Origin: Mycetohabitans endofungorum
GTDB lineage: Bacteria > Pseudomonadota > Gammaproteobacteria > Burkholderiales > Burkholderiaceae
DNA length: 64,000 bases
NCBI RefSeq assembly: GCF_037477895.1
Contig: NZ_CP132744.1
Coordinates: 62,001-126,000, forward strand
Reading direction: 5' to 3'
The notes under the pieces were generated by a model. The model saw nothing but the letters and a program-made list of their open reading frames with translations. It had not been told where the DNA came from and did no database searches. How positions within the stretch are numbered: the first letter of the stretch is position 1; every line of letters begins with the position of its first letter. The position numbers were made by a program, and so were the translations under genes. Below, in pieces: positions 8,544 through 17,621 of this stretch.

Positions 8544-8848
8544 AGCCGCCCTACTTGCAGGTCATTGCCCACTATTTCGCCAAGCCCGGGCAGAGTGAGC
8601 GCGTGCTAACGCTGCTCGACGCGCTCGCGCGCGCCACGCGCGATGAGCCGAAGAACCTGGACTACCAGTTCTTCCGCTCGCCGCACGATCCTGACCATTT
8701 TGTGATCCTCGAGCAGTATACCGATGCAACGGGGCTGGACGAGCATCGGCAAACGCCGCATTTTCAGCAGATCGGTTACGGTCAGATCATTCCGATGCTT
8801 GAACGCCGCGATGTCAGAAGCCACATGGTTCACGGAGCAAGCCAATGA
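8540..8848 (+). CDS. ABM-domain (antibiotic biosynthesis monooxygenase-like) small protein
   Basis: 102 residues from GTG 8540, which overlaps the GlpP stop (GTGA) and follows AGAGG at 8525-8529. The dimeric alpha-beta ABM fold is suggested by VIAHYFAKPGQSERVLTLLDALARATRDEPKNLDYQFF and ILEQYTDATGLDEHRQTPHFQQI. Members are often small oxygenases or isomerases (YgiN/LsrG types). Its job here is unknown; it may process a reactive aldehyde or quinone intermediate. It ends with ATGA over the alcohol-dehydrogenase start. Confidence 0.8.
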   Translation: MKPPYLQVIAHYFAKPGQSERVLTLLDALARATRDEPKNLDYQFFRSPHDPDHFVILEQYTDATGLDEHRQTPHFQQIGYGQIIPMLERRDVRSHMVHGASQ

Positions 8849-10002
8849 CCCCCTTGCTCTTTCAGACCGTGCCGACCGTGATCGTGGAGTTCGGCGCGGC
8901 ACGCCGGCTCGGGGCATTGCTGCGCGAGCACTTCGGCACACTGAGCCGACTGTGCGTGGTCACCGACGCGTTCCTGCATCGCAGCGGACTGCTCGGGCCC
9001 GCGCTGGCGGACCTCACCGCGCAGGGCTGGCATGTCACTGTCATCGATGACGTGGTGGCCGATCCGCCCGAACAGGTGGTGCTCCACGCCGCCGCGCGTG
9101 CTTCGGCCGTCGGTGCCGAAATCGTGCTCGGACTCGGCGGCGGCTCGTCAATGGACGTGGCCAAACTGATCGCCATCCTGGTGGCCGGGCAGCAACCGCT
9201 GGCCGAGATGTACGGCGTAGGCAACGTACGCGGCACGCGCGTGCCACTGGTGCAAATGCCGACCACCGCGGGCACCGGCTCGGAAGTCACCGCGGTGTCG
9301 ATCGTCACGCTCGGCAAGGCGCGCAAGATGGGCGTGGTCGCGCCACAGCTGTTCGCTGACGTCGCGATTCTGGACGCGGAACTCACGCTTGGCCTGCCGC
9401 GTGCGACGACCGCGGCCACCGGCATCGATGCCATGGTGCATGCGATCGAGGCGTACACGTCGGCACGCCTGAAGAACCCGCTGTCAGACAGACTCGCGCT
9501 GCAGGCGCTGGAGCTGTTGTCCCGCCACCTGCTGCCGGCGTGCGACAACGGGCAGGACCGCGCGGCGCGCGAGGCAATGCTACTCGGCGCGATGCTGGCC
9601 GGGCAGGCTTTCGCCAATGCACCGGTGGCCGCCGTGCACGCGCTCGCGTATCCGATCGGCGGCCTGTTTCACGTGCCCCACGGCTTGTCCAATGCACTCG
9701 TACTGCCCCACGTGCTGCGCTTCAACGCGAACACAGCCGCACAGCAGTATGCGCAGCTTGCGTCGATCGTCGCGCCCGACGCACGCGGCAGCGACGAAGC
9801 CAGGACCGCGGTATGGATTGCACGGATCGACGCGCTGATTGCCGCCACCGGGATCCCGAGGACGCTGCGCGAAGTCGGCGTCGGCCGGCACGATCTGCCG
9901 AGAATGGCCGCTGATGCGATGCTGCAGACCCGTCTGCTCGTGAACAATCCGCGTGAAGTCCGCGAAGCCGACGCCCTCGCCATCTACGAGCAGGCTTGGT
10001 AG
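8845..10002 (+). CDS. Iron-containing alcohol dehydrogenase (group III)
   Basis: 385 residues. NAD-binding GGGSSMDVAK (98-107) and TTAGTGSEVT (140-149) are canonical. The metal ligands expected for the family are present as Asp195, His199, His265 and His279, in GIDAMVHAIEAY, VHALAYP and HVPHGLSNALVLPHV. It oxidises a primary alcohol or reduces an aldehyde with NAD(P). As last gene of the operon it would handle the alcohol released from the substrate, for instance an alkyl alcohol if the flavoprotein cleaves an ether. A maleylacetate-reductase-like role cannot be excluded. Confidence 0.85.
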   Translation: MTPLLFQTVPTVIVEFGAARRLGALLREHFGTLSRLCVVTDAFLHRSGLLGPALADLTAQGWHVTVIDDVVADPPEQVVLHAAARASAVGAEIVLGLGGGSSMDVAKLIAILVAGQQPLAEMYGVGNVRGTRVPLVQMPTTAGTGSEVTAVSIVTLGKARKMGVVAPQLFADVAILDAELTLGLPRATTAATGIDAMVHAIEAYTSARLKNPLSDRLALQALELLSRHLLPACDNGQDRAAREAMLLGAMLAGQAFANAPVAAVHALAYPIGGLFHVPHGLSNALVLPHVLRFNANTAAQQYAQLASIVAPDARGSDEARTAVWIARIDALIAATGIPRTLREVGVGRHDLPRMAADAMLQTRLLVNNPREVREADALAIYEQAW

Positions 10003-10017
10003 GACGCCCACGTTTCG

Positions 10018-10196
10018 TGGACCTGGCCCACATGTCTTTCTTTGCGACCGTGGGCTCGGCCCGCACGCCTTTCTTTGCGATCTTGCCATAGGCCGACTTG
10101 GGCAGCGCGTTCCAGAACACGAATAAGCGCGGACCTGTGTAGCGCGCAGTCGGGCATGCCGAGTACCGCGACCTCATGCACGGCCGGGCTACGCAC
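10018..10196 (-). pseudogene. Remnant of an AMP-dependent acyl-CoA synthetase, C-terminal end
   Basis: On the minus strand two typical C-terminal pieces are read in different frames: SPAVHEVAVLGMPD near 10190-10155 and ARYTGPRLFVFW followed by LPKSAYGKIAKKGVRA near 10150-10060. In intact ANL-family ligases these are separated by about 60-70 residues, so the gene has lost its N-terminal bulk and an internal part. It converges on the Fe-ADH gene. It may once have activated the acid derived from the alcohol product. Confidence 0.7.
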
Positions 10197-10274
10197 GCCA
10201 ATCTCGTTTCATTAACACGCATACGTAGCGCAGCGCCGCCCGCGCAGCATCCGCTTGCGCACCACTCGACGGTC

Positions 10275-10460
10275 GATGTCACCGAGCTGCACCGGGAGTC
10301 GTTTCTGATATCGCCGCGCCAGACAGTGCCGTACCTTTACGATACGATCCTCACACATTACAAACGATGCGGCTTCACGCTGAAGATTCGGCCCGAAAAC
10401 CGCTATTAGCAGACTATCATCAAGCTGGTCGGCCACGGGATTGGCGGGACGGCAGGGGCG
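10275..10460 (+). pseudogene. Remnant of a LysR-type regulator, effector domain
   Basis: The frame reads TELHRESFLISPRQTVPYLYDTILTHYKRCGFTLKI, an in-frame TAG at 10407-10409, then QTIIKLVGHGIGG. This is the recognisable middle of the LysR substrate-binding domain (compare typical MQTIVSLVAAGLGV). No DNA-binding domain remains. It may be the lost regulator of the neighbouring acyl-CoA synthetase or of the whole cluster. Confidence 0.7.
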
Positions 10461-10579
10461 CGCGCCCGGCGCAAAAGGGCTGTCGGAAAAGGCGGTGGAC
10501 CAGGCCCATCCCCGAGCCGGCATCGAACTTGCGCACGACCATCGACGTCTGTCGAAGAAGGCCGAGGAGAGTCGATACC

Positions 10580-11182
10580 ATGCATCCGACGATGCCCCCT
10601 GCCGACACGGCGCCGATATGGCCGTCACTGGCCGATCCGCGCCCGGCACATCATCCCCCAGCATTCGTCCATCCGGGGCCTCCGACATCGCCACGCATCG
10701 CTCAAGTGCTGACTCATCACAGCACGCACGAGCTACTCATCACGCTGCCGCCGGGCGCTAACTTCGCAACCGCACTGCACCGGACACTGGATGGCTTCAC
10801 GCAGCGCAGCGGCTGTGCGCGCATCAGTGGCGGCGGCGTATGCGCGCACGTCGAATATCACGTCATCATTCGTGCCGCGCACGCTGGCCCACCGTACGTG
10901 TATGGCCCGCCAATCGTCTGTGACGGCGACGTCACGCTAGTGGATGCGACGATCACGATTGGTCGGTGCGAGGACGGCAGCCGCGTGCTGCATTGCCATG
11001 GCGGCATGATCGATGCCCGCGGCAGGCACCACGGCGGCCATTTGGACCTGCAGCGGACCGTGGTCGGCCATGAGCCGATGCGGGTCAGGGTATGCCTGTT
11101 CGACGAGTTGGAACTGGTCGTCTCCCATGATCCGGAAACCACCTACGACCTGTTGCAACCGATAAGGACACCGCTCGTATGA
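10580..11182 (+). CDS. PPC/DUF296-domain protein
   Basis: 200 residues from ATG 10580, chosen because GAGGAGAG at 10564-10571 precedes it. After a Pro-rich N-terminus of about 45 residues, a PPC (plant and prokaryote conserved, DUF296) fold is suggested: HELLITLPPGANFATALHRTL, ARISGGGV, GPPIVCDGDVTLVDATIT, VLHCHGGMIDARGRHHGGH. The domain is found alone in bacteria and fused to AT-hooks in plants; its bacterial function is unclear and the His cluster may bind metal. It overlaps the second PPC gene by ATGA, so the products may form a hetero-oligomer. Confidence 0.75.
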   Translation: MHPTMPPADTAPIWPSLADPRPAHHPPAFVHPGPPTSPRIAQVLTHHSTHELLITLPPGANFATALHRTLDGFTQRSGCARISGGGVCAHVEYHVIIRAAHAGPPYVYGPPIVCDGDVTLVDATITIGRCEDGSRVLHCHGGMIDARGRHHGGHLDLQRTVVGHEPMRVRVCLFDELELVVSHDPETTYDLLQPIRTPLV

Positions 11183-11604
11183 AAGACCACGTCATGATCG
11201 AATCGGGCCGCCTGGGGCGGCTGGTCGTCGCGCGCGTCAAACCTAACGAGGACCTGATCACGTCGCTGGAACACCTGTGCGACGCGCACGGGGTCGAGCG
11301 GGCGCTGGTACGCGGTGCGGTCGGCAGCCTACTCGGCGCGACACTGCTGCTGCCGCAGCGTAGTACGAGCGCGGCCATCACGGTCGAGGGTCCCGGGGTC
11401 GAAATCCTGAGCCTGTCCGGCGAAATATCGCGTATGGCCGCAACGGGCTGTGCGTCGTCGATCAGCGGCATGGTCGCGGACCCGAACGGGCGGATGTTCG
11501 CGGGACGCTTGCAACGAGGCGGCAACCGCTCGTTTATCACAATCGAGGTGTCGTTGCAGGAGTGGCTGGTCGACTCCATCATCGAAGGTCCCGCCACGCC
11601 GTGA
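11179..11604 (+). CDS. PPC/DUF296-domain protein
   Basis: 141 residues. A single PPC domain: RLVVARVKPNEDLITSLEHLCDAHGVERALVRGAVGSLLGATLL, GVEILSLSGEIS, ISGMVADPNGRMFAGRL. It lacks the His-rich loop of its upstream partner. It starts within the stop of that gene (ATGA) and ends two bases before the convergent metR stop. The two proteins are paralogous only at domain level. I cannot assign a reaction; association with the preceding catabolic operon is by position only. Confidence 0.75.
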   Translation: MKDHVMIESGRLGRLVVARVKPNEDLITSLEHLCDAHGVERALVRGAVGSLLGATLLLPQRSTSAAITVEGPGVEILSLSGEISRMAATGCASSISGMVADPNGRMFAGRLQRGGNRSFITIEVSLQEWLVDSIIEGPATP

Positions 11605-11606
11605 CG

Positions 11607-12506
11607 TTACGCTGCCGCATAGCGGGCTGAATGCCGCGCAAGCGCGACGAAGGCGGCCAGGTAGTCGGTATCGGCATCCGCCTCGCGCATACCCACGAAG
11701 ATCTGCTTGTCGATGCCGTCGCGTCCCAGCCGCACCGGCTCGATCGGCATCTTGTCCGCATATTCCTGCACCAGCCAGCGCGGCAGCGCGGCAACGCCGC
11801 GGCCGCTGGCGACCATTTGCACCATGATGTCGGTGGTCTCGATCGTCTTGTGACGCTTCGGCCGCACGCCGGCCGGCACCAGGAATTGCGCATACACGTC
11901 GAGCCGGTCGATATCGACCGGATAGGTAATCAGCACTTCGCCGGCCAACTGCGCCGGCTCGACGTGCGTGCCACGTGTCAGTGCATGTCCGCGCTGGACC
12001 ACCAGCACCTGCTCGTAGTCGAACACCGGCTCGAAGCGAAGGCCCGAGCGGTGCAACGGATCGGGCGTAACCAAGATGTCGATGTCATAGACGAACAACG
12101 CGCCAATGCCGCCGAACTGGAACTTCTGCTTCACGTCCACATCGACGTCCGGCCATTGTGCCAGGTACGGCGACACCACCTTAAGCAACCATTGGTAGCA
12201 GGGGTGGCATTCCATCCCGATGCGCAGCGTGCCACGCTCACCCTGCGCGTACTGCACCAGACGTGCCTGCGCGTGCTCCAGCTGCGGCAGTACGCGATTG
12301 GCGACCGATAACAGGTATTCGCCCGCCTGCGTCAGCCGCAGATTGCGGCCTTCGCGGCGCCAGACCGCCGTGCCCAGCATCTGCTCCATCTTCTTGACCG
12401 TGTGGCTCAGCGCCGATTGGGTCAAGCACAACACCTCGGCGGCAGCGGTCAATGAACCCCGCCGGTCAACCTCGCGCACGATCGCCAGGTGGATACGTTC
12501 GAGCAT
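11607..12506 (-). CDS. metR: LysR-type regulator MetR
   Basis: 299 residues. N-terminal winged helix (LTAAAEVLCLTQSALSHTVKKMEQMLG) followed by a LysR effector domain. It is transcribed divergently from metE, 105 bases apart, which is the classic metR-metE arrangement. MetR activates metE using homocysteine as coactivator. TGAA and TTCA half-sites at 12537-12540 and 12556-12559 lie in the shared intergenic region, though the spacing does not match the standard MetR box. Confidence 0.85.
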   Translation of the reverse strand: MLERIHLAIVREVDRRGSLTAAAEVLCLTQSALSHTVKKMEQMLGTAVWRREGRNLRLTQAGEYLLSVANRVLPQLEHAQARLVQYAQGERGTLRIGMECHPCYQWLLKVVSPYLAQWPDVDVDVKQKFQFGGIGALFVYDIDILVTPDPLHRSGLRFEPVFDYEQVLVVQRGHALTRGTHVEPAQLAGEVLITYPVDIDRLDVYAQFLVPAGVRPKRHKTIETTDIMVQMVASGRGVAALPRWLVQEYADKMPIEPVRLGRDGIDKQIFVGMREADADTDYLAAFVALARHSARYAAA

Positions 12507-12611
12507 ATTGAAATATGAAAATAACTAATGGGCCGATGAAATAATGCCACTTTTTTTCATGGATCCCAACCCCTATGATCGACGCACTCTTGACCCACCC
12601 TCTATCAAATT
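12507..12611. promoter_or_regulatory. metR-metE divergent promoter region
   Basis: 105 bases, AT-rich compared with the flanks, holding TGAA/TTCA half-sites and a T7 run at 12551-12557. I see no cobalamin riboswitch in front of metE and no good Shine-Dalgarno sequence before its ATG. Confidence 0.45.
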
Positions 12612-14891
12612 ATGGCCATCACGCACAATCTGGGCTTTCCGCGCATCGGCGCGAAGCGGGAATTGAAATTCGCCCTCGAGTCTTACTGGAAGGGACAGTC
12701 CTCGCTAAATGAACTGAAGGCAGCGGGCGCTCAACTGCGCCAGCAGCACTGGGCCGACCAGGCGAAACTGGACTGGTCGCCGGTAGGTGATTTCGCGTTC
12801 TATGACCAGGTGCTCGACATGAGCTTCACGCTCGGCAACCTGCCGGAGCGAGTACGCGAACTGGACGGCGATTCGCTGGACAACTACTTCCGGATCGCGC
12901 GCGGGCGTTCGGCCACGGACGGCGCATGCAGCTGCGGCGTGCAGGCCGGCGAGATGACCAAGTGGTTCGATACCAACTATCACTACATCGTGCCGGAATT
13001 GAGCGCGTCCACGACCTTTTCGCTCGATGCATCGCGCCTGCTCGGTGAGTTCGAACAGGCACGTCGCCTTGGCGTGAAAGCCAAGCCGGTGATCATCGGG
13101 CCGCTGACGTACCTGTGGCTCGGCAAAGCCAAGGACGACTCGGACAAACTTGCGCTATTGCCAAGACTGCTGCCGGTCTATGCGCAATTGCTAGATGAAC
13201 TCGCCGCGTGCGGTGCCGAGTGGGTGCAGATCGACGAACCGATCCTCGTCACCGAGCTCGATCCGCAGTGGCAGCAAGCGTTCGTGCGCGCCTACGACAC
13301 GCTGCGCACCGATCGCGTTAAGCTGCTATTGGCTACCTACTTCGGCCAATTGCAGGAGAACCTGCCGCTTGCATGCCGATTGCCAGTGCAAGGCCTACAC
13401 GTGGACACGCTCAATGCGCGCGATGAAGTCTGCGACGTCATCGCGGAGCTGCCGGCCGAGCGCGTGCTGTCGCTCGGCGTCGTCAACGGCCGCAATATCT
13501 GGAAAACCGATCTCGTCGCCACGCTCGACTGGCTCGAGCCGATCCACCGGCAACTCGGCCAGCGGCTCTGGCTCGCGCCGTCGTGCTCACTACTGCACGT
13601 GCCGGTGGATCTGGCCAGTGAGCGCGAACTCGACGCCGAGCTACGCTCATGGCTTGCTTTCGCACTGCAAAAACTGGACGAACTCAACGTGCTTGCTACG
13701 GCACTGAACAACGGTAGGCAGGCCGTAGAGGCTGACCTGCGGGACAATCAGGCCGCCATCGCGGCGCGCAAGGTATCGGCGCGCGTACATAACCCGGCCG
13801 TCAAGGCGGCGCTCGCGCGCATCGACGCCGACATGGAACGCCGCACCAGCCACTACCCGGAGCGCGCGCGCAAACAACACGAGCAGTTGCAACTGCCGCC
13901 GTATCCGACCACGACAATTGGCTCGTTTCCACAAACCGAAGACATCCGCCAGGCGCGCAGCCATTTCCGCCGCGGCGAACTGGACGAGGCGAGCTACCGC
14001 GCGGCCATGCGCGAGCAAATCGCGCGCAGCGTGCGCGAACAGGAAGCGCTGGGGCTTGACGTGCTCGTGCATGGTGAGGCCGAGCGCAACGACATGGTTG
14101 AGTATTTCGGCGAGCAGCTCGAAGGCTATGCGTTCAGCCAATTCGGCTGGGTGCAGTCGTATGGCTCGCGGTGCGTGAAACCGCCGATCATGTTCGGTGA
14201 CATCCGCCGGCCAAAGCCGATGACGGTCGAATGGATCCAATATGCGCAATCGCTGACTCACAAGCCGATGAAAGGTATGTTGACCGGGCCCGTGACGATC
14301 CTGAACTGGTCATTCGTGCGTGACGACCAGCCGCGTGCCGTGTCGTGTCAGCAGCTTGCGCTGGCAATCCGCGAAGAGGTGCTTGATCTGGAGCGCGCGG
14401 GCGTGCGCGTGATTCAGATCGACGAAGCGGCCTTGCGCGAAGGCTTGCCGCTGCGCAAGTCGCAATGGCATGAGTACCTGCAGTGGGCGGTCGGCGCGTT
14501 CCGCATTGCGGCCAACGGCGTGCGCGACGACACGCAGATCCACACACACATGTGCTATTCGGAGTTCAACGACATCATCGCGTCGATTGCGGATATGGAC
14601 GCAGACGTCATCACAATCGAAACATCGCGCTCCGACATGGAACTGCTCGATGCGTTCGATCACTTCAACTATCCGAATGAGATTGGACCGGGCGTGTACG
14701 ACATCCATTCACCGAACATCCCGACGCAGGAGCACATCGTCCAGTTGATGCGCAAGGCGGCCGAGCGCATCCCAGCCGAACGCCTGTGGGTTAATCCGGA
14801 CTGCGGGTTGAAGACACGCGCATGGACAGAAGTCATCCCGGCGCTGCGCAACATGGTGGCCGCCGCGCATACGTTGCGCGGCACTGCATAG
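12612..14891 (+). CDS. metE: Cobalamin-independent methionine synthase
   Basis: 759 residues, normal family length. It transfers the methyl group of 5-methyltetrahydropteroyl-triglutamate to homocysteine in the cytoplasm. The N-terminal domain begins [21 protein letters not shown]; the C-terminal catalytic barrel starts near [14 protein letters not shown]. Zinc ligands are in HTHMCYSEF (His and Cys) and NPDCGLKTR (Cys). It is divergent from metR. Its stop is seven bases from the convergent methyltransferase gene. Confidence 0.95.
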   Translation: MAITHNLGFPRIGAKRELKFALESYWKGQSSLNELKAAGAQLRQQHWADQAKLDWSPVGDFAFYDQVLDMSFTLGNLPERVRELDGDSLDNYFRIARGRSATDGACSCGVQAGEMTKWFDTNYHYIVPELSASTTFSLDASRLLGEFEQARRLGVKAKPVIIGPLTYLWLGKAKDDSDKLALLPRLLPVYAQLLDELAACGAEWVQIDEPILVTELDPQWQQAFVRAYDTLRTDRVKLLLATYFGQLQENLPLACRLPVQGLHVDTLNARDEVCDVIAELPAERVLSLGVVNGRNIWKTDLVATLDWLEPIHRQLGQRLWLAPSCSLLHVPVDLASERELDAELRSWLAFALQKLDELNVLATALNNGRQAVEADLRDNQAAIAARKVSARVHNPAVKAALARIDADMERRTSHYPERARKQHEQLQLPPYPTTTIGSFPQTEDIRQARSHFRRGELDEASYRAAMREQIARSVREQEALGLDVLVHGEAERNDMVEYFGEQLEGYAFSQFGWVQSYGSRCVKPPIMFGDIRRPKPMTVEWIQYAQSLTHKPMKGMLTGPVTILNWSFVRDDQPRAVSCQQLALAIREEVLDLERAGVRVIQIDEAALREGLPLRKSQWHEYLQWAVGAFRIAANGVRDDTQIHTHMCYSEFNDIIASIADMDADVITIETSRSDMELLDAFDHFNYPNEIGPGVYDIHSPNIPTQEHIVQLMRKAAERIPAERLWVNPDCGLKTRAWTEVIPALRNMVAAAHTLRGTA

Positions 14892-14898
14892 CGCGCGC

Positions 14899-16053
14899 TC
14901 AACGGCCTCGGACCGCGAGGCGCCACAGCGACGTCACCTCGCGGGCCCGCGCCGCATGCAACGGATCCGCGACGTCCGACGCTTTGGGATGACGCGGCCG
15001 GATATCGGCGCGGTCGAGCACCTGTAAGCCGGCCGCGTCGATCATCGCGAGGAAAGCTTCGCGCGGGCGCAAGCCAAGATGCTCGGCCAAGTCCGACATG
15101 ATCAGCCAACCCTCGCCGCCGGGTGTCAAATGCGCCGGCAGGCCGGCGAGGAATCCTCGTAACATGCGGCTGTCCGGATCGAACACGGCATGCTCGATCG
15201 ATGCGCTCGGGCGCGCCGGTACCCACGGCGGATTGCAGACCACCAGCGGCGCGCGACGTGATAACGGAAAAAGATCTGCCTGCACGACCTCCACTTGCGC
15301 GGACAGCCCCAGCCGGGCGACATTCTCACGCGCGCAATCCAGCGCGCGAGAATCAACGTCCGTCGCGATCACGCGCCGCACGCCGCGCCGGGCCAGCAAT
15401 GCAGCGATCACGCCGGTACCGGTGCCAATGTCGAAAACAAGCGCATCGGCACCCTCTGGCAACGGCGCCTGCGCTATCAGGTCCAGGTATTCGCCGCGTA
15501 CGGGCGAAAACACGCCATAGTGCGGATGGATCCGGTCACCGCCGAGCGCGTCGATGACCACGCCCTTGCAATACCACTCGAACGCGCCGACTATCCCCAG
15601 CAACTCACGCAGCGAAACGACGCTTGCCGCATCGCCGCCGGGCGGCGGGCCGTATGCGTGCGCGCACGCCTCACTCAGGTCCGGGGCACGACGCAGCGGT
15701 ATCCGGTAATGCCCATCGAGCGGCACCAGCAGCATCGCCAGCGTGCGGGCCCGTTGCGATTGCGCCAGCCGGTGCAGGTTGAACATTTCCTGTGGCGTCG
15801 CACCGCCCTTGGCCCGACGACGCTCAACACGCCGCGCGATGGCCTGCAGCAGCTGCCGCGCGTTATTGAAGTCGCCCCGCCACAGGATTGCGGTTCCCTC
15901 GCATGCCAGGCGATAAGCGTGATCGGCACTGAGCGTGTCATCGGCCGGTACGACGCGCCGCGGCGGCGGCAGCCCAGCGTGCGAGCGCCAGCGCGCATGG
16001 CGGGTCTGGCCGCCTTCAGTCCAGTTCAGCATCGGGCACTCAGGTTCGCTCAT
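14899..16053 (-). CDS. Class I SAM-dependent methyltransferase (HemK/RsmC-like small domain)
   Basis: 384 residues. A long N-terminal region of about 180 residues without clear motifs precedes a Rossmann methyltransferase domain: VFDIGTGTGVIAALLARRG (SAM-binding motif I), VIATDVDSRALDCA (acidic loop) and VVCNPPWVP. The NPPW motif is typical of enzymes that methylate an amide or exocyclic nitrogen (Gln of release factors, bases of RNA or DNA). The substrate is not evident. It faces metE tail to tail and lies 40 bases downstream of the copper-chaperone gene, possibly co-transcribed with it. Confidence 0.75.
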   Translation of the reverse strand: MSEPECPMLNWTEGGQTRHARWRSHAGLPPPRRVVPADDTLSADHAYRLACEGTAILWRGDFNNARQLLQAIARRVERRRAKGGATPQEMFNLHRLAQSQRARTLAMLLVPLDGHYRIPLRRAPDLSEACAHAYGPPPGGDAASVVSLRELLGIVGAFEWYCKGVVIDALGGDRIHPHYGVFSPVRGEYLDLIAQAPLPEGADALVFDIGTGTGVIAALLARRGVRRVIATDVDSRALDCARENVARLGLSAQVEVVQADLFPLSRRAPLVVCNPPWVPARPSASIEHAVFDPDSRMLRGFLAGLPAHLTPGGEGWLIMSDLAEHLGLRPREAFLAMIDAAGLQVLDRADIRPRHPKASDVADPLHAARAREVTSLWRLAVRGR

Positions 16054-16092
16054 CGTGTCACCCGCGACAACAAACCGGTTGGCGCGGCGACT

Positions 16093-16569
16093 TCAATGCG
16101 CCGACGCCGAGGCAGGCCGAAGCTCGCACTGTACGTCCAGCTTGCCGGCAGCGCCGAAATCGAGCGTCAACGGAATCGTCGTGCCGACTTTCAGCGTGCT
16201 CTTGGGCTGTTCGAGCATCACGTGATAACCGCCCGGCGCAAACTGCAGCGTACCGTGGGCCGGCACGTCAACCGCATCAACATGGACCATCCGCGACGTA
16301 CTGCCGTTGCTCTGCGTCTGGTGCATCATGACCATCCCGAAGGCCAGCGCATCGACGCCCAGCAGCGAAACCGGCTTGTCTGCGTTGTTTCTTATCGTGA
16401 AATAGGCGGATGACGGCAGGGTCGCCGGCATCGTGCGCACCCAGCAGCCGCTCACCTGCACCCCCGCCAGCCCAGCGGCCTGCGTGGTGGCCTGCGCGGC
16501 GGCGGGCACGCCAGCGCCCAGCATGGCAAACAGCGCCACAGTGGCGCCTATCAGAGACTTAACCTGCAT
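16093..16569 (-). CDS. Periplasmic copper chaperone, PCu(A)C family
   Basis: 158 residues with a signal peptide (MQVKSLIGATVALFAML to about AAAQA). The PCuAC domain is recognisable by WVRTMPATLPSSAYFTIRN, the copper-ligand region MVMMHQTQ (Met and His), followed by HGTLQFAPGGYHVML. It delivers Cu(I) to the CuA site of cytochrome oxidase from the periplasm. The start follows GGAGGTAGGA. It is transcribed after the cation antiporter gene, 47 bases away. Confidence 0.85.
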   Translation of the reverse strand: MQVKSLIGATVALFAMLGAGVPAAAQATTQAAGLAGVQVSGCWVRTMPATLPSSAYFTIRNNADKPVSLLGVDALAFGMVMMHQTQSNGSTSRMVHVDAVDVPAHGTLQFAPGGYHVMLEQPKSTLKVGTTIPLTLDFGAAGKLDVQCELRPASASAH

Positions 16570-16616
16570 TCCTACCTCCGAAATCGAACGGCGAACAATC
16601 GAACAGCATCGCAGCA

Positions 16617-17621
16617 TTATGCCAACGTCACGGCCAGATAGACTGCATAGAGCACGCCGTTGAACAGCAGCGCCCAGATCGGCAGGCCGCGACCGCGCGA
16701 CAGCGCGCGGCACCACGCTGCCGCGACCAGTGTGATCACGATACCAGTCAGCACCTCGATGCGCGGCTCCCATGGCGTGAGCATAATGCCCAGCGCCGGC
16801 AGCAGTGTGCCTTGGAACACCATCGCGCCGGTGAGGTTTCCAAATGCGAGCGTGTCCTTGCCGCGACGCACCCACAAGATGCTGTTGGTCTTCTCGGGTA
16901 ACTCCGTGGCGATCGGGATAATCAGCAGCGACAACAGCAGCGGCGACACGCCCAGCAGCTGGGAGACTCCGTCCACGCCATGGATGAATCCCTTCGCGCC
17001 GCCGACCAGCAAAGCCAGCGCGAGACCCAGCTGCAGTACGATCGTCACGAGCCGGGTCGGGACACCAAAGCGCGACAGATGCATGACGTGTGGCGCCTCG
17101 GTGCCGTGTCCGCCAGCTACCAACGCTTGCGAGGCGTGCAACGTCGCATACACGTAGCGTAGATACACGCATACGAGCGCGGTGCTCAACCCTGCCCGCA
17201 CCAGCACATTCGTATGCGGCACGTACATCGCAGCGGCCGATAACGCAAACGCAAACAGGAAATAGTTGAGATCGCGGTTGATGCCGCCGGTCTCCGGCCG
17301 TATCCGTCCGCAGAGCCCACGCTGGCGCAATACCGCAACGGTCATTAGACACGTGGACAGCGTCGCAAGCATCAGCGGCGCACCTAGGATCGCGCCCACG
17401 CCAATCTCCTCGTTGAGCCGCTCGCCGCGTCCCGACACAATGGCGATCAGCGGAATCGACGTCTCGGGCAGCGCAGTGCCAACCGCCGCGAACAATGAGC
17501 CGGTCACGCCCTCGGATAGTTTCATCCGCTCGCCCAGGTGTTCTAGCGCGTTCGTGAACAATTCGGCGGCGATCAGGATCACCGCGAGCATCAGCACGAG
17601 TTCGAGCACGAGCCAAGTCAT
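16617..17621 (-). CDS. Cation antiporter, Ca2+/Na+ exchanger (CaCA) family
   Basis: 334 residues, ten or so hydrophobic segments. Both inverted alpha repeats of the family are visible: GSLFAAVGTALPETSIPLIAI near residue 42 and PIATELPEKTNSILWVRRG in the second half. The PE glutamates are the ion ligands. I chose ATG 17621 because the hydrophobic first helix (VLELVLMLAVILIAAELF) follows directly. It exports calcium or another cation across the inner membrane. It heads a likely three-gene unit with the copper chaperone and methyltransferase. Confidence 0.85.
   Translation of the reverse strand: MTWLVLELVLMLAVILIAAELFTNALEHLGERMKLSEGVTGSLFAAVGTALPETSIPLIAIVSGRGERLNEEIGVGAILGAPLMLATLSTCLMTVAVLRQRGLCGRIRPETGGINRDLNYFLFAFALSAAAMYVPHTNVLVRAGLSTALVCVYLRYVYATLHASQALVAGGHGTEAPHVMHLSRFGVPTRLVTIVLQLGLALALLVGGAKGFIHGVDGVSQLLGVSPLLLSLLIIPIATELPEKTNSILWVRRGKDTLAFGNLTGAMVFQGTLLPALGIMLTPWEPRIEVLTGIVITLVAAAWCRALSRGRGLPIWALLFNGVLYAVYLAVTLA

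Noticed and set aside
12507-12611. Cobalamin riboswitch before metE
   Set aside because: Only 105 bases, AT-rich, with no B12-box-like sequence; metR/metE control is sufficient.
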